Made by a program: the position numbers and the translations under genes. Under the pieces are notes generated by a model. The model was not told the origin of the DNA. It did no database searches and saw nothing but the letters and a program-made list of their open reading frames with translations. Shown here in pieces: positions 34,748 to 46,500 of a DNA stretch of 64,000 bases. Each line of letters begins with the position of its first letter. The stretch's first letter is position 1. Source of the stretch: Prostheceraeus crozeri (taxonomy: Eukaryota > Platyhelminthes > Polycladida > Euryleptidae); assembly GCA_907163375.1 (NCBI GenBank), contig CAJQUW010001464.1, positions 221,965 through 285,964 on the forward strand, written 5' to 3'.

Positions 34748-34770
34748 CTTTTTACACTATAAAGAAGTAA

Positions 34771-37246
34771 GCTATACGCTGCCGAGTTTTGTTCCTGACA
34801 AATATTCAATCCCTACGCCCCGAAATCGACGAACTGTCGATTTTTGCATCTTCCTGCAAGCCATCAATTATCGCAATTTGTGAGTCTTGGCTGAACGCTA
34901 GCATCGACAGCAACAACATTCACCTCCCGTACTATTCTGTACCTGTTCGCTATGATCGACAAGATGGTAGACATAGAGGAGGGGTCTGTGTTTATATTCG
35001 TAATGACATTTATTTCAAAGAAATCAAATATTTGCCAGCTCCTCCTTCATCTATTGAATGCGTTTGGATACGGATGCGTGAAATTATTCTACTTGTTCTT
35101 TATGTACCCCCGAATTTGAGATCTGCCGATTACAGTATTATTATTGACTTTATCATCACTAACTATGACCTAGCTTCTGATGATGTTGCAGATTGTAAAT
35201 TCATGATCGCGGGTGATCTTAATCAATTGCCTACCGACTTGCTCGAACAAAATTTGGGGCTAGCGCAGATTGTTGAAGTAGCGACAAGAGGAGGAAGTAT
35301 TTTGGACAAGGTTCTTATCGACAATCACATGAAAGAAAATTTTTGCCTAATTGGGCCTAATTTTGGTAATGCTGACCATTCGACTGTTTTTGTCAAGCCA
35401 CTAAATGCCAAGTCATATTGTACATCTATCGTCAAATTGTATGATTATCGCGAGACATTCGTGAGAAGATTCTGTGACTTTTTAAGATCAATTAATTGGA
35501 GCTACTTTTACAAACTGGATGTACCGTTACAACATAAAACTGATTTGTTTTATAAGATAATTAATGATGCGCTGAAAGAAATCCCATTCAAGTACGTTGA
35601 AATGATGAGTACAGACAAAGCATGGGTAACTCCTCTTTTGAAGCACCTTATAAACTGCCGATATCAAGCTTACAGGAACAACGATCTCCCTCTTTACAAT
35701 CATTATAAAGTAAAAGTGAAGTCAGAGATCACGAAAGCCAAATGTATTTGGTCCAAACATCTGAAAAATAACAAAGGTAGTGTTTGGAAAATTGTGAGGA
35801 CGGAAAATCCAAATAATTCGCGAGCTGGATCTAATCTAGATAAATTACTGCAGCAGTTTCCAAATTATCAGTCAGCAGAAGAGGCTATTAACAGCTTCTT
35901 CTCGAGTGTGTTTTCAGCTGCACCAAGTTGGAACGATATTGAGTCCCACTTTCCAACCATCACTGACCCTTGGCTACCAGATATTAGTGTTACAAAGACA
36001 TACGAAATGCTACGCTCTTTAAAAGTCAACAAGTCGTCAGGCTGTGCCTCTCTTTCTCCTCGACTTCTGCGTGAGGCTGCAGGCATACTATCAGGCCCTG
36101 TATCTCACATGTTTTGTCTCTCCGTCAGTGTAGGTGTTGTTCCTACTCAATGGAAATTGGCGAACGTAATCCCTGTCCCCAAAAATCCAAATCCCAGTGT
36201 CAACGAACTGAGGCCTATATCTGTTCTTCCAATTTTGGCCAAGCTTCTAGAAAAGTACGTACTAATGTCAATCGAAGAAAGACTCTTGTCCCTGTATGGT
36301 GATAACCAATTTGGTTTTCGTCGCGGATCATCGACTTTATGCGCTAATATTCAATTACACGACTTCATAACATCTAAATTGGATCGTGAAGATATATCAG
36401 GAGTGACAGTGATATCATTCGATTTCAGCAGAGCATTTGACCGCCTACAGCATGAGAAATTTTTTGCTTATCTGACATCAAAGCATTTGCCAACTAAATT
36501 TCTGGAATGGTTAGCAGATTATTTCAAAGATCGATATCAGAGAGTTTGTGTGAAGCATATAGCAAATAGCAATTTCCGTCAAGTGACTTCAGGCGTTCCT
36601 CAGGGGTGCATAATTTCACCACATATGTTTGCTGCTTACATGGGCTCCTTAAACTCATTCTCTAATGACACGATGCTTATCAAGTACGCAGATGATGTTT
36701 TAGTTTCAATTCCTTTCTCTACAAATGATGATGTAAACCATGCCATTCAACTGGAAGCAACCAACATAAAAAGCTGGTGTCGTGATCATGGTCTGATATT
36801 AAATGAGCAGAAGTCAAGAGTGATGATTGTCAAAAAGCGAAATACTCCTATCATAAACGTATTGTGTATGCCGCAAGTTGATCATCTAAACTGTCTTGGT
36901 GTAACTTTCTCAGGAGATCTCACTTGGATTAAGCATGTTGACTCAATATGTAAAAAATCGAGCCGTCGTATTTTTCTCTTAAAACGTTTAAAGAAATATT
37001 CTGGACTTCAGAAATCCGATTTGATACAAATTTATCATAATATGATTCTTGGTATACTTGAATACAATTCCGCTGTTTTTGTATCGCTTAACAATAAAGA
37101 ATCAAAAAAAAATTGAGAGAATTCGTCGACGTTGCCATAACATCATATGTGGCTTTAATTGTGACTGTGGTATGTTTCCATCTACTAGGGAAAGACGCGT
37201 TTCGCAAGCATTAAAGACATTCAAGAAGCTTGAAAAACCCGAATAA
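34771..37246 (+). CDS. LINE ORF2: endonuclease and reverse transcriptase
   Basis: Frame open from 34771 to 37116 (first usable in-frame triplet TTG at 34789; no ATG near the start), then shifted by one base at a run of nine A (37104-37112) into IERIRRRCHNIICGFN... to 37246, about 820 residues in all. Endonuclease (APE type): FLTNIQSLRPEIDELSI, CESWLNASI, GGVCVYIR, AGDLNQLPTDL, NADHSTVFV. Reverse transcriptase: ELRPISVLPILAKLLEKYV, DNQFGFRRGSST, VISFDFSRAFDRL (about residue 545), TSGVPQGCIISP, IKYADDVLVSI (about residue 631), LNCLGVTFSGDL. This is the only LINE here with a full catalytic set. CR1/Jockey-like by layout; the clade is not fixed. Confidence 0.9.
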
Positions 37247-37562
37247 CATTCTGCATCACCTATTTCCACAGCGACTCACCTATTCCGGTTTGCTTCGCCA
37301 GCCTATGTGTAAAACACATCGTAGAATCAAATCATTTTTTCCGTATTGTATTCCTCTCTATAATACTTCATTTTCTGGATCGAGAAAACAAGGATGACGT
37401 CCATGATGCTGTTATTGTGCTACTGAAGTGATTTTCGTTTATTTTGTTAAATGACTTATCCGAGTTTGTACTTGTACTATTTTTCTTCACTTATAACCTG
37501 TGTCTTTTTGCTCAAAGCAATGTATGATTTTCATTCTGAAACAAATATATACGCTTATTATA

Positions 37563-38728
37563 AACAAAATGGCGATCTGCATCCACTTCCTCCATGGAAA
37601 TCTTTTATGTTTTCTATAACAATATTATCTCAACTAAACGAAGGGACGATGACCGAAGGGTTCCATTTTGAGTTGACGACCACCTCAACAGCAAAAAGTA
37701 AGTCTCCATCACATTTATTCTTGCCATTTCAATATCTAAATTCTAAACTACTGAATGGATTAAAATGAACACGAATTGCATTTGCTCTAATTTATTTACC
37801 TACTCATGCTAGAATTTTTTAACTTGCAAATAGTTCATTTTTTGTGACATTTAGAAATTTATATCTAGGCCTACATAGCAAGACACATGCAAAGTCGTAT
37901 GATGGCTGAAGTGTATTTATGATTAAATGAAATAATTGGCTAACGAGCAACAGTGTATAGTGCATGAGCATCAAGTAACGAAAATGGAAGTAGTCATGTA
38001 AATATTCAAAATATGCATGTATACTCGTATATTGTACAAATACCCAAAGAGAGACATATTTGTCTCTTTATATTTATGTTCCTATAGAAGTCCACAGGTA
38101 TCTTTGATTCAACACCAAAAGCTTGAGCTATTAAGTATGTGGTGCAAATCATTTAAGTAATATACCCTGGCAACTCAACGTATTCCATCTTTTATTTATT
38201 AGATGATAACAAATAATAGCTAAGCACATCATATCATGCTTATTAATTCATACCAAAATACAAATTGTAGAACATTCAATTGCAGCTGATTATGATAGCA
38301 AATATAATAATACATTTCTTGACTTTACTTCAATGAATACAAAATACCATACATTCCTTAACATTTCCAATTGTTCTAATTCTAATAATTCTGTTTTGAT
38401 TCCAGCTCCCCTTCGAATGATGGATCAATTGTGGTTGCATCACACAGTTGCTATCAAATGCAAATTTTCAATGCCGTGGACGTACTACAACAAGCAACAA
38501 TTTTTCTAAGCAATGAGATCTCAGAGACGGATTCTGACATAGAAATTAACAATACCATAGTGTACTATTATCTACTTCTATGGATTCAGATGACATAGTA
38601 CTATGCCTTCTTTTCAATTTTATAGAGCATAACTACTTTGACATATCTATTGTCTTTTGGCCGGAGAAATATTTAGTGAGAATTTTAAGTAGATATCAGG
38701 GTAATTCATCGTCAGAGTGTGTTACATA
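37563..38728 (+). repeat. segment W2, second part, with exon-like pieces
   Basis: Counterpart of 29690-30762 on the other strand. It holds a conserved coding-like stretch QNGDLHPLPPWKSFMFS.TIL then NEGTMTEGFHFELTTTSTAK, followed directly by GTAAGT (donor-like, about 37698), and after about 700 bp TTTGATTCCAG (acceptor-like, about 38404) followed by SNDGSIVVASHSCYQMQIFN. Both pieces and both splice-like signals are kept in W1, so this was probably a spliced gene of an element or of the host. No family recognised. Confidence 0.6.
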
Positions 38729-38735
38729 ATATAAC

Positions 38736-40847
38736 CATAGACTTCTAAATTTCTCTGGACAGATAGGTTGAAATTGGCCTCATACATGATCAGGTCAGCA
38801 ATCCTAAATTTGACTACCCTACAAATAGAGAGTCATCAAGCGTTTTCAAATGTAGAGAACGCATTGTCAGCACAATGCCGGTGAAGAACAGTATGTATGT
38901 ATATTTATGTACATTGGCAGTTAGGAAGCACGGGACTGCATGTTTATGCGTTAAACTAATGTGCTAGACCTCGTTTTTTTGCTAATTTTGCGATTTTTTC
39001 ATGAACAATATTTCGATGTCATGAACACATTTCTTGCACATGCTGTTGAAATATTTCATTGAAATTCGGCAATCTGATTCATGTCTGCGTGTACAGCGAA
39101 ATTTTGCGAAGTAGTAAGCGGGAAAGCCACCAGGAGAAATGATATATCGATATTCTGAGCACATTTTTTCATTTTTAAAGTAAGAAGCTATTTTCTTAGA
39201 CAGCTTGATCTCATAGAATACCTTCCAGCAAAGAATGCACGGTTGAAGCACAGATACGTCTGGAGGAAAGACATAATAAATTTTAGTCAACAGTTTTGCA
39301 ACTTCAAGGATGTCGAACATTGCCAATTTAATATTTCTGACATTGCATTCACAACAGGAATCACATTTTTTTACATTTCAGAAGTGAAAGGCAACACGCA
39401 CCACTCACATCATCTCAATTATTGGGATGCATATTGAAATCAGTTTTTGCATGCAAACATTTACATCCTGTGTACATTTCATCTTCTGTGGTTGACTGCA
39501 TGATATTTTGTTATCAGCATTTCTCAGACTGAGTCCGGAAAACTTCAATAAAGAAATTGTCTTTATTTTCTTGTCAATCTCTGTGCGATGACACGTGGAG
39601 ATAAAATAATTTGCTCCAGTAATTTGATCTATCCAGTCAAAACACCTCTCAAGATAATGCACCTCTCAACTGTGCTTTCTCGAGTACTTGTTATTTATTG
39701 TTCTCAGAAGAGTCTCCATCACAGGTCGGATCGCTGAATATCTGTTCCAACCCCTCAGAAGTGGCTGATCAGGTTGGGAATGCTTATTGTGTCCATCATC
39801 ATTGTTTTCATCGAAATATAAGAAGGAACTCCGTTTTCTGTTCCTCTTGATCTCAGCACATTTATAATGTGGGAATCTGCAGCTTCTCTTTTCCACTCGA
39901 AATTGTCCCTTACCATGTTCAATGATATGGGTGGATCTAGCGTTAGTCTTCCGTCCGTTGACTTCGGCTTCACCATCAACTTTCCCAAGTATTGAATAAT
40001 GTACATAATTGAATCCAATTTCGAATTTCCATTAGTGGCTGGTCATCCAGATATACAAAAGTCATCAGATTGATAACTTTGGAAAACTTATGATAGATGA
40101 TATGTGCTTGTTGGAATGGATTTCTCTCTACGTGATAGATGCGAATATTCGCAGAATTTTCGACAGTCAATGATGCGACGACGCTGAAGGGAAGATGTAT
40201 ACTCATGATCGCCATTTTTAGCCCATGATCGCTTTGAGATATCGCAAACCCAGATGAAATGATTTCCTTGTAGATTTTAGACAAAATTGTCATACCAAAG
40301 AATCTTCCGAATGTGCGTCCATTGGTAGAACATTTACTTGAAAACGTGGCGATACCGGATCGCGGTTTGTAGTTGTTTGGAAAAGCATCTAGACAGATAA
40401 AGGAAATTTGGCTGAACTGTCCTTTAGATAATGCTTTTTCATTTTTTAGTTTTCCTTCTTTGCATGCGATAATAATCTATGTCCTCCGTGGTGGCATTGA
40501 AGTCAGGTTCGAGGAAGTGAAGGTTACACAAGACGGAATGCTTAGTTGGGATATAATACTTTCTACTAACTCGATGCAGCTACAAATTCAAATTTCCTTG
40601 TTATGCAGAGGAATGTATTGATGCTACACCATCATTGCATTTCGGTTGACAACCAGCTGTGGCATATTTGCTTGGTATTTTGCATTCGATTGAATCGCAG
40701 AGGAGATAAATTTAAAATAGTCATTTGTCACTTCGATTAGCTGCAAAATTCGATCTTCTGTAACACAAATGTTGGTTGGCCTGAACATGTATAAAATGAT
40801 TTCAAATCTTGCTAACCTATCTGTCCAGAGAAATTTAGAAGTCTATG
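38736..40847 (-). mobile_element. DNA transposon U, unrecognised family
   Basis: A 2112-bp element with about 35-bp inverted ends (CATAGACTTCTAAATTTCTC + TGGACAGATAGGTT; complement at 40813-40847) and ATATAAC on both sides (38729-38735, 40848-40854), a 7-8 bp duplication. It is placed exactly at the outer edge of W2. The interior carries a chain of minus-strand frames. Confidence 0.75.
38982..40293 (-). pseudogene. unrecognised coding frames of element U
   Basis: Minus-strand frames chained from 40293 to 38982 with frame changes: GFAISQSDHGLKMAIMSIHL, NPFQQAHIIYHKFSKVINL, VYLDDQPLMEIRNWIQ; then YIIQYLGKLMVKPKSTDGRL, TLDPPISLNMVRDNFEWKRE, SRGTENGVPSYISMKTM; then HYLERCFDWIDQITGANYFI; finally KLLTKIYYVFPPDVSVLQPC, ILCWKVF, CSEYRYIISPGGFPAYYF. 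Codon-like texture and position inside clean inverted ends suggest a decayed transposase or accessory protein. I recognise no domain and assign no function. Confidence 0.4.
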
Positions 40848-40857
40848 ATATAACATT

Positions 40858-40953
40858 TACATAGATTTTTGGAGGGGAACAATGTAGGACATTTGAGGGC
40901 GCGCACACGCCTGAAAATGTCCTACATTGTTGACTGAAAAATCTATGTTAATA
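40858..40953. repeat. imperfect hairpin
   Basis: ACATAGATTTTTGGAGGGGA and CAATGTAGGACATTT on the left pair with AAATGTCCTACATTG and CTGAAAAATCTATGT on the right; the tip is GAGGGCGCGCACACGCCTG. It adjoins the right end of element U. A further pair, ATTGTGCGTAATTGA (40958) and TCAATTACGCACAAT (41114), begins just outside. Confidence 0.85.
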
Positions 40954-43515
40954 CTATTGTGCGTAATTGAAATGAACTGGGCAGCAATGCTATGAATACA
41001 CATGTAGATACACGCTGATTGAGATTTCAAAAATGTATTTTACATGTATAGATAGAGAAATCATCATTGCGGTATGCATTGTTGCCTTCCTTTTGCCACA
41101 TTGCACCATAACTCAATTACGCACAATATTTCTATTCATGGACTAGGAATAGACCTGGGCTAGTAAACATCGCAAAAGAAGAGTTTTGAATTTAAATTTA
41201 TTCAGAATTATATCTTAGTGTCCACCATTTGTTAGATTCCACTGACTAACCAAATAGCAACCTAAACATGGTAAGAAGCGCAATAATGATAATAAATGAG
41301 CATAAAAGTTCACCATGAACTGCACTTGACTGCAAGGAGTGCTAAGTTGAACAGGGTCTTCAAAGTGCTGACAAAGAGTTGTAAAGTTGAAGAGGGACTG
41401 TAAAGTAATGCTCATGCGCTCAGAGAGCTAAGGTAATATCAACTTTTCAACACATGCACATAAACACACCATAAAGCCTACTGGCGATGCATTTAGTTGC
41501 TTTTCCGTGGTATGACTTTAAATTTAGTAAGAATCCAGTCATGCTATCATTAACACTTATTTCATTGTATTAACATTAATAGACAAACAGCATTGTTTAA
41601 CAAAACAAGCTTTGACAATTCACCGTTATGATTTTAATTTCTGGTTTATTGAATCGAGTCTCAGCCACTGTTTGCAATAAACTTGTCCTGATATCGACTG
41701 CTATGATGGACGGGTGGCAGCAATCAAATACACGCTTCATCAACCTATTTGGACAAACACTTGTTTGATCGAGAGCGCGGTACAATGTTACTCTTCAGTG
41801 ACAGTGGTGGCAAATCCGGGGAACGAGCGGTAACATTTAAAGCCTGACCATCAATACACATCTGAATCTTAATTGTCTGTTTCACGATTCAACACAGTAG
41901 GTTAATGGTTGACAATAAAACAGAATATGGCAATCTTTTAAACAGTGACCCCACAGCTTTGCTTTGTTAAAGACATTGTAAATTCAAGACAGGGCCCCTG
42001 TGGCGCCAAGTATAACGAGTGTCTTGAAACAGTCCGATCGTTAATGTGACCAGTCTTGACGAGGCATGTGCATATGCTAAATGATAGTGAATTTAGGCTG
42101 TAAGTAGAGCAACGGACAGGCTCCCATTTCCAAGATGTAGGTCTAGCTACTCATTAAAGACAGTTAGCGTATCAACTGTTTCTCAAACATGTTTTCGCAG
42201 CTGTGAAATGATTAAGTGACAAGTTTCATTTACCAAATTTGTCAGATATTTAGTTGCATTAAAATACTTCGTGAAACGGTTTAATGACTAAGTCGAATGA
42301 CACAAGTAATTTTGTGTCATTATTCCAACGACTTATTTGACACTGTATTCACTATCAATGTTCTAAGGACAAAAGGACCAACGCAAATTTGTTTTGGGAC
42401 GAGGTCGCAGCATTTCAAGTGAATATGAAGTCAAAAATTGCTCATACGGGCTGCGCAGAATCTGACCAAAGTCTGTATGATGACCTGTCAGAACACGACA
42501 CACTAACCCTCGCCCCACTAGGGGAGCGCGGTTTTCGCCCACACACCGGGCAATTTTTTGAATATCTATTAACCCTTGTCAGGTCAGAGTTTCGGAACCT
42601 CTTGTTGGCCAAGTGCTTGCATTTTGTCAACAACTTAACTGGTCAGAAACTGACCATTAATTTAATTTCTTAATGAAGGAATGCATATGTCAATGATACA
42701 TTATCACGATGACGAATATGTAGTAATTGGATATGTATAACATGCTATGTGCAATAGGCCTGACGCACAGTTTTATGCGTAGGCCTACTTTAAATAATTT
42801 GCAATAATTTCGATACTAGGGTACGAGCAATTTTGTCTTCAATTAGGTTTATTTTTTTCAGTTCATACAAAACTTGCTTACCGATCACTGAGGCTTTGAT
42901 GTTCATGATGATGGCTATGCCAATCATCAAATTAAGCTGGTGATAATATGCCCATATAAGCATTTTATTCCAAGAAATATTCACTAACAGCTTTGCAAAA
43001 TTTTTTATTTTGACGTCGTTGACGGGAAAAACTTGTATTTTACATAAATAATTGCACATGCACCTGCAAAAGTCGCGGATGAACATCGATTGGCTATCAT
43101 GGCTCCTATCAATGTGATTCCCAACCAAAAGTTACAGCAGTCCAGGCAAAATAGCGACATATGAATGTCTTGTCCAATTGGCCTGTATAAGGCAGATTCA
43201 ACAACATTATGCCTACTTTTATCATTGGCAAGAATATTGCGGTGTGTCGATAGTATTGTAATGCCACGTAACGCACTATCTATAGAGAATCTGGGAGCAG
43301 TAAATCTGGAAGAATTTAGCACCGAATTACACGATTTCTTTCGCATATTGGACCAGATTGCATTTTTGACCATTATATTCCACAAGTTGTTCATTTGACA
43401 GTCAGTGGCTGTTCTGGGAGAATATACGTCGATGTCTTGAGTTGAACGACTCCAACAAGCTTCCGAAAGATACGCCACTTCGACGACGGCCAAAACGGTG
43501 TACACCAATCAATGA
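40954..43515. other. no gene recognised
   Basis: Two overlapping minus-strand frames (43005-43508 and 42790-43128) of 167 and 112 codons end next to the left edge of element R; they show no known domain. Positions 41110-41130 complete a small inverted pair with 40958. Nothing else supported. Confidence 0.5.
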
Positions 43516-43521
43516 CAACAG

Positions 43522-46500
43522 GGTCATTCCATCGTGACGAACGGGACACTTTTTTCGACTTTTTATTTTAATTTGAGTATTTCAAAACCTTTCATTGTAT
43601 TTTGAATTTCTCTAGGTAGCCAAGATAGCTAGTGAAACTCAACAGATCAGTCATGTGAAATTTCATTTCTCAGCTATTACTACACTCGCTACCAGAACGA
43701 TGCAAAGTTGCGCGACGAACGGGACGCGCTGTGACGTCAAGAAATTCGACCTTTTGTTTGGTCAAATACTTATTCTCTGAAGTGAGAGGCTATTTTTCAC
43801 CGAAAACTGTTTGGTAATTAAGTATTGGGTATCAAGCTAGCATACTGTGAGTTTGCAGAAATTCCATTAATTAGATGGTGTTTAAATTTTGATGTCAAGA
43901 AAACAAGTTGCGTGACGAACGGGACCATCAAAACAACTATATTCCAATCAACCTTATATATTAACTATCATTAATCAATAAGATGCATTAGGTGTTATCC
44001 TTCATTTGATAGTCATTTGCACAAAAGTACAAATTAGGAAAAGTAAAAGTGTAAGTGATATAATAAATAATATCAACATTTATCTTTCATTTAGCTTACT
44101 GATGTGTAAACAAGAACAGTTAGAGGTTCCGCCGGGCCTCGCTTATCAACAGACGAAGGTCAGAGGCACTAAGAATGTCTTCATCGCTGTCGTTGACTTC
44201 ATTAGAAGGCTCTGAAGATGGTCCTGGGTTGGCAGAGGGATGGGTTGGTAGGCCAGCGTTGATGTCAAGAGTTGTCATGATGATGCGATTGGGACGACCA
44301 AGCGGGACCGCATCACTTGTGTTCATGAAGAGTGAGACGCACGACTCTCCTACTTTGCGAACTTGGTGATATGCCTTTATTCCAGGCAATTGAGGAAATG
44401 ACATACCCTCAAACCTTGGGATTGAATCCTCGGAGATCATGATCGCTTCCACCACATCGATTGTGAGCGCGATTTGATAGACGTCCATCGCACTTCGGAC
44501 AATAGCGCTGCCACGGAGCACCTGGCGCCAGACTTCGCGCTTAACGACCGCTCCTGAAACCGAAGGGATTTGATGTTTTGATCGAAAGCAAAGGATTTTT
44601 ACCTAGGCCTAGTACCGTTAGAAAATCGAAATGAAACTGACCACAATTAATAAGTCTTCATGTTGAAAATGTACCACACATGTGCACTTATAATTTGCTC
44701 AAAATAAACAATGTACGTGTCAATTAAAGTAAAACTTTTACTCAACACCAGCTAAGCTTAGTATGTTGTAACTGAACACATCAATCGTTCATTATGATCT
44801 AACGATAAATATGTACAGTTTTTTATCTATACCCGCAGATTTAAACACCTACCCATCTAAGCGGTGTATCCTACCTGTATAATTTATTACACTTCATTGC
44901 ATGTGGATGTACGGTACCTGGTATGTGGTATATGAGAAAGCATCAATAAGTTACAAACTCAAACAGGTACTTAACTACATTAAATTTCATTCAAGAATAT
45001 ATGAAGGCCTACTTGTCCATGCTTGTACATCACGCTTAATATCAATACCAGTAAGTATGTATTATTACACTTTGATGCAATACCAGTACTGAATATCTTT
45101 ATATTTTGTCATTAACTTACCAATTCCGTCATGCGGTCCTTTTCCATGGTAACTCTCGAAGAAGTTCCAGGAGGTGATGTCGTAATTAGATTTCAACATG
45201 TGACCCATCGTGTGCCGGCATTTGAATTGCGCAGCAGCTCCATCCGACCACACCATGACTTCCTCGACCTTTGTAATCTTTCTGATGTCGTCCAGGATTT
45301 GTTCGTTGAAGACTGCAGTTTCTCGATGGGTATGATGGAGAGTGTCAGAAATGATTGCATGCGCCTTATGGATCACTTTGTGTCAACTCCAAAAGTACAC
45401 AATGGATGTGTAGATTGTGACCTGACCCCTGCAGTCTGATCTCCAATGAGCAGCCATGACCTCCCGTTGAATTCGAAACTGGAAATTCTCGCTGAAATCA
45501 CATAGCATGATCACAGAGCCATCTTGCAGATCCTCTTTCGCTTTCCGAAGCTCTTCATGCTGTCTGTGATTGACATACACATGCTGCTTTAGTCTCTTGA
45601 TGCTGTCTTGTGTATCGGTCTTCATTTCGGAACGAGAGAACATTACGAGAGGAAAATAGACATGCACCTTGTATGTAACCAAGGCCTACCAAAATATGCG
45701 GCTGTTACACACGTGTGAATATTCGCATTGAGCATTTAGTTAAACTGCATCATTCATACATGTATTACCGATAGCATTATCCACATTTCAATTTTGCATG
45801 ATAGTCCTTACTTAAATAATCAGTTCACGCATTGAAATTTAAATTTCTCTCAAACAATAAATCACAATTACAAACTAGACATACGATTGCCAAAAATAAT
45901 TGCAATGATATTTTATTGATTCTATGTATTACATGTACATGTGCATCTTTTTAGAAATTATAGCCTCTTGCCTACATGCATCAATAGTCAAACTACGGGT
46001 TTATACGTGTACAAGGCATAATACATGTATGATGAGAATAAGCGTGAACAACACAGGGAAATGATAAGAGTTAATACGGTATAGTGCCGAACTTATACTA
46101 CATGAAAGTGCAAAGCATCTTTTGAACTTACTTTATCAAGTTTGGGCCCTTTCCACATGAAGACTTCGTATGAATTCTTGTCCACCACTGCTTCAACGTC
46201 GATAGTAGAGCAAAATCCACATCGTGAGAACATACAGTCAGCACTATCTGCGTTGCAAGAAAAGTCCTCCAGAAACGACTCGACGTTGTTCCTGTACCCA
46301 ATTGCTTGGATCATGTATGCGAAGTTCTCGTGGTAAGGACAACAGCACACGGTGAGGTCCTTCTCATAGACAGTTTCAACAAATGCTGGTCTAACCTCAC
46401 AGAATTTGGATACTCCGATAGAAACGTCTGGGTTCTTTTGCTTAAACAAGCGATAAGCGTCGTGTAAATTGTACAGCAGCAATCTCTTCTGCACCCTTTC

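Larger units (their letters stand above)
31873..37557 (+). mobile_element. LINE (CR1/Jockey-like), near full length, holding a mariner-like insertion
   Basis: Non-LTR retrotransposon that split segment W2. AAACA is present at both junctions (31867-31872 region and 37558-37562), a plausible 5-bp target duplication. Order: about 580 bp leader, ORF1 start at 32452, mariner-like insertion 32522-34119, rest of ORF1 to 34747, ORF2 34771-37246, about 310 bp 3' region without a poly-A tail. Without the mariner the element is about 4.1 kb. Confidence 0.85.

Noticed and set aside
42790-43508. Overlapping minus-strand frames of 167 and 112 codons as a host gene
   Set aside because: No motif, splice context or second copy; left as unassigned.
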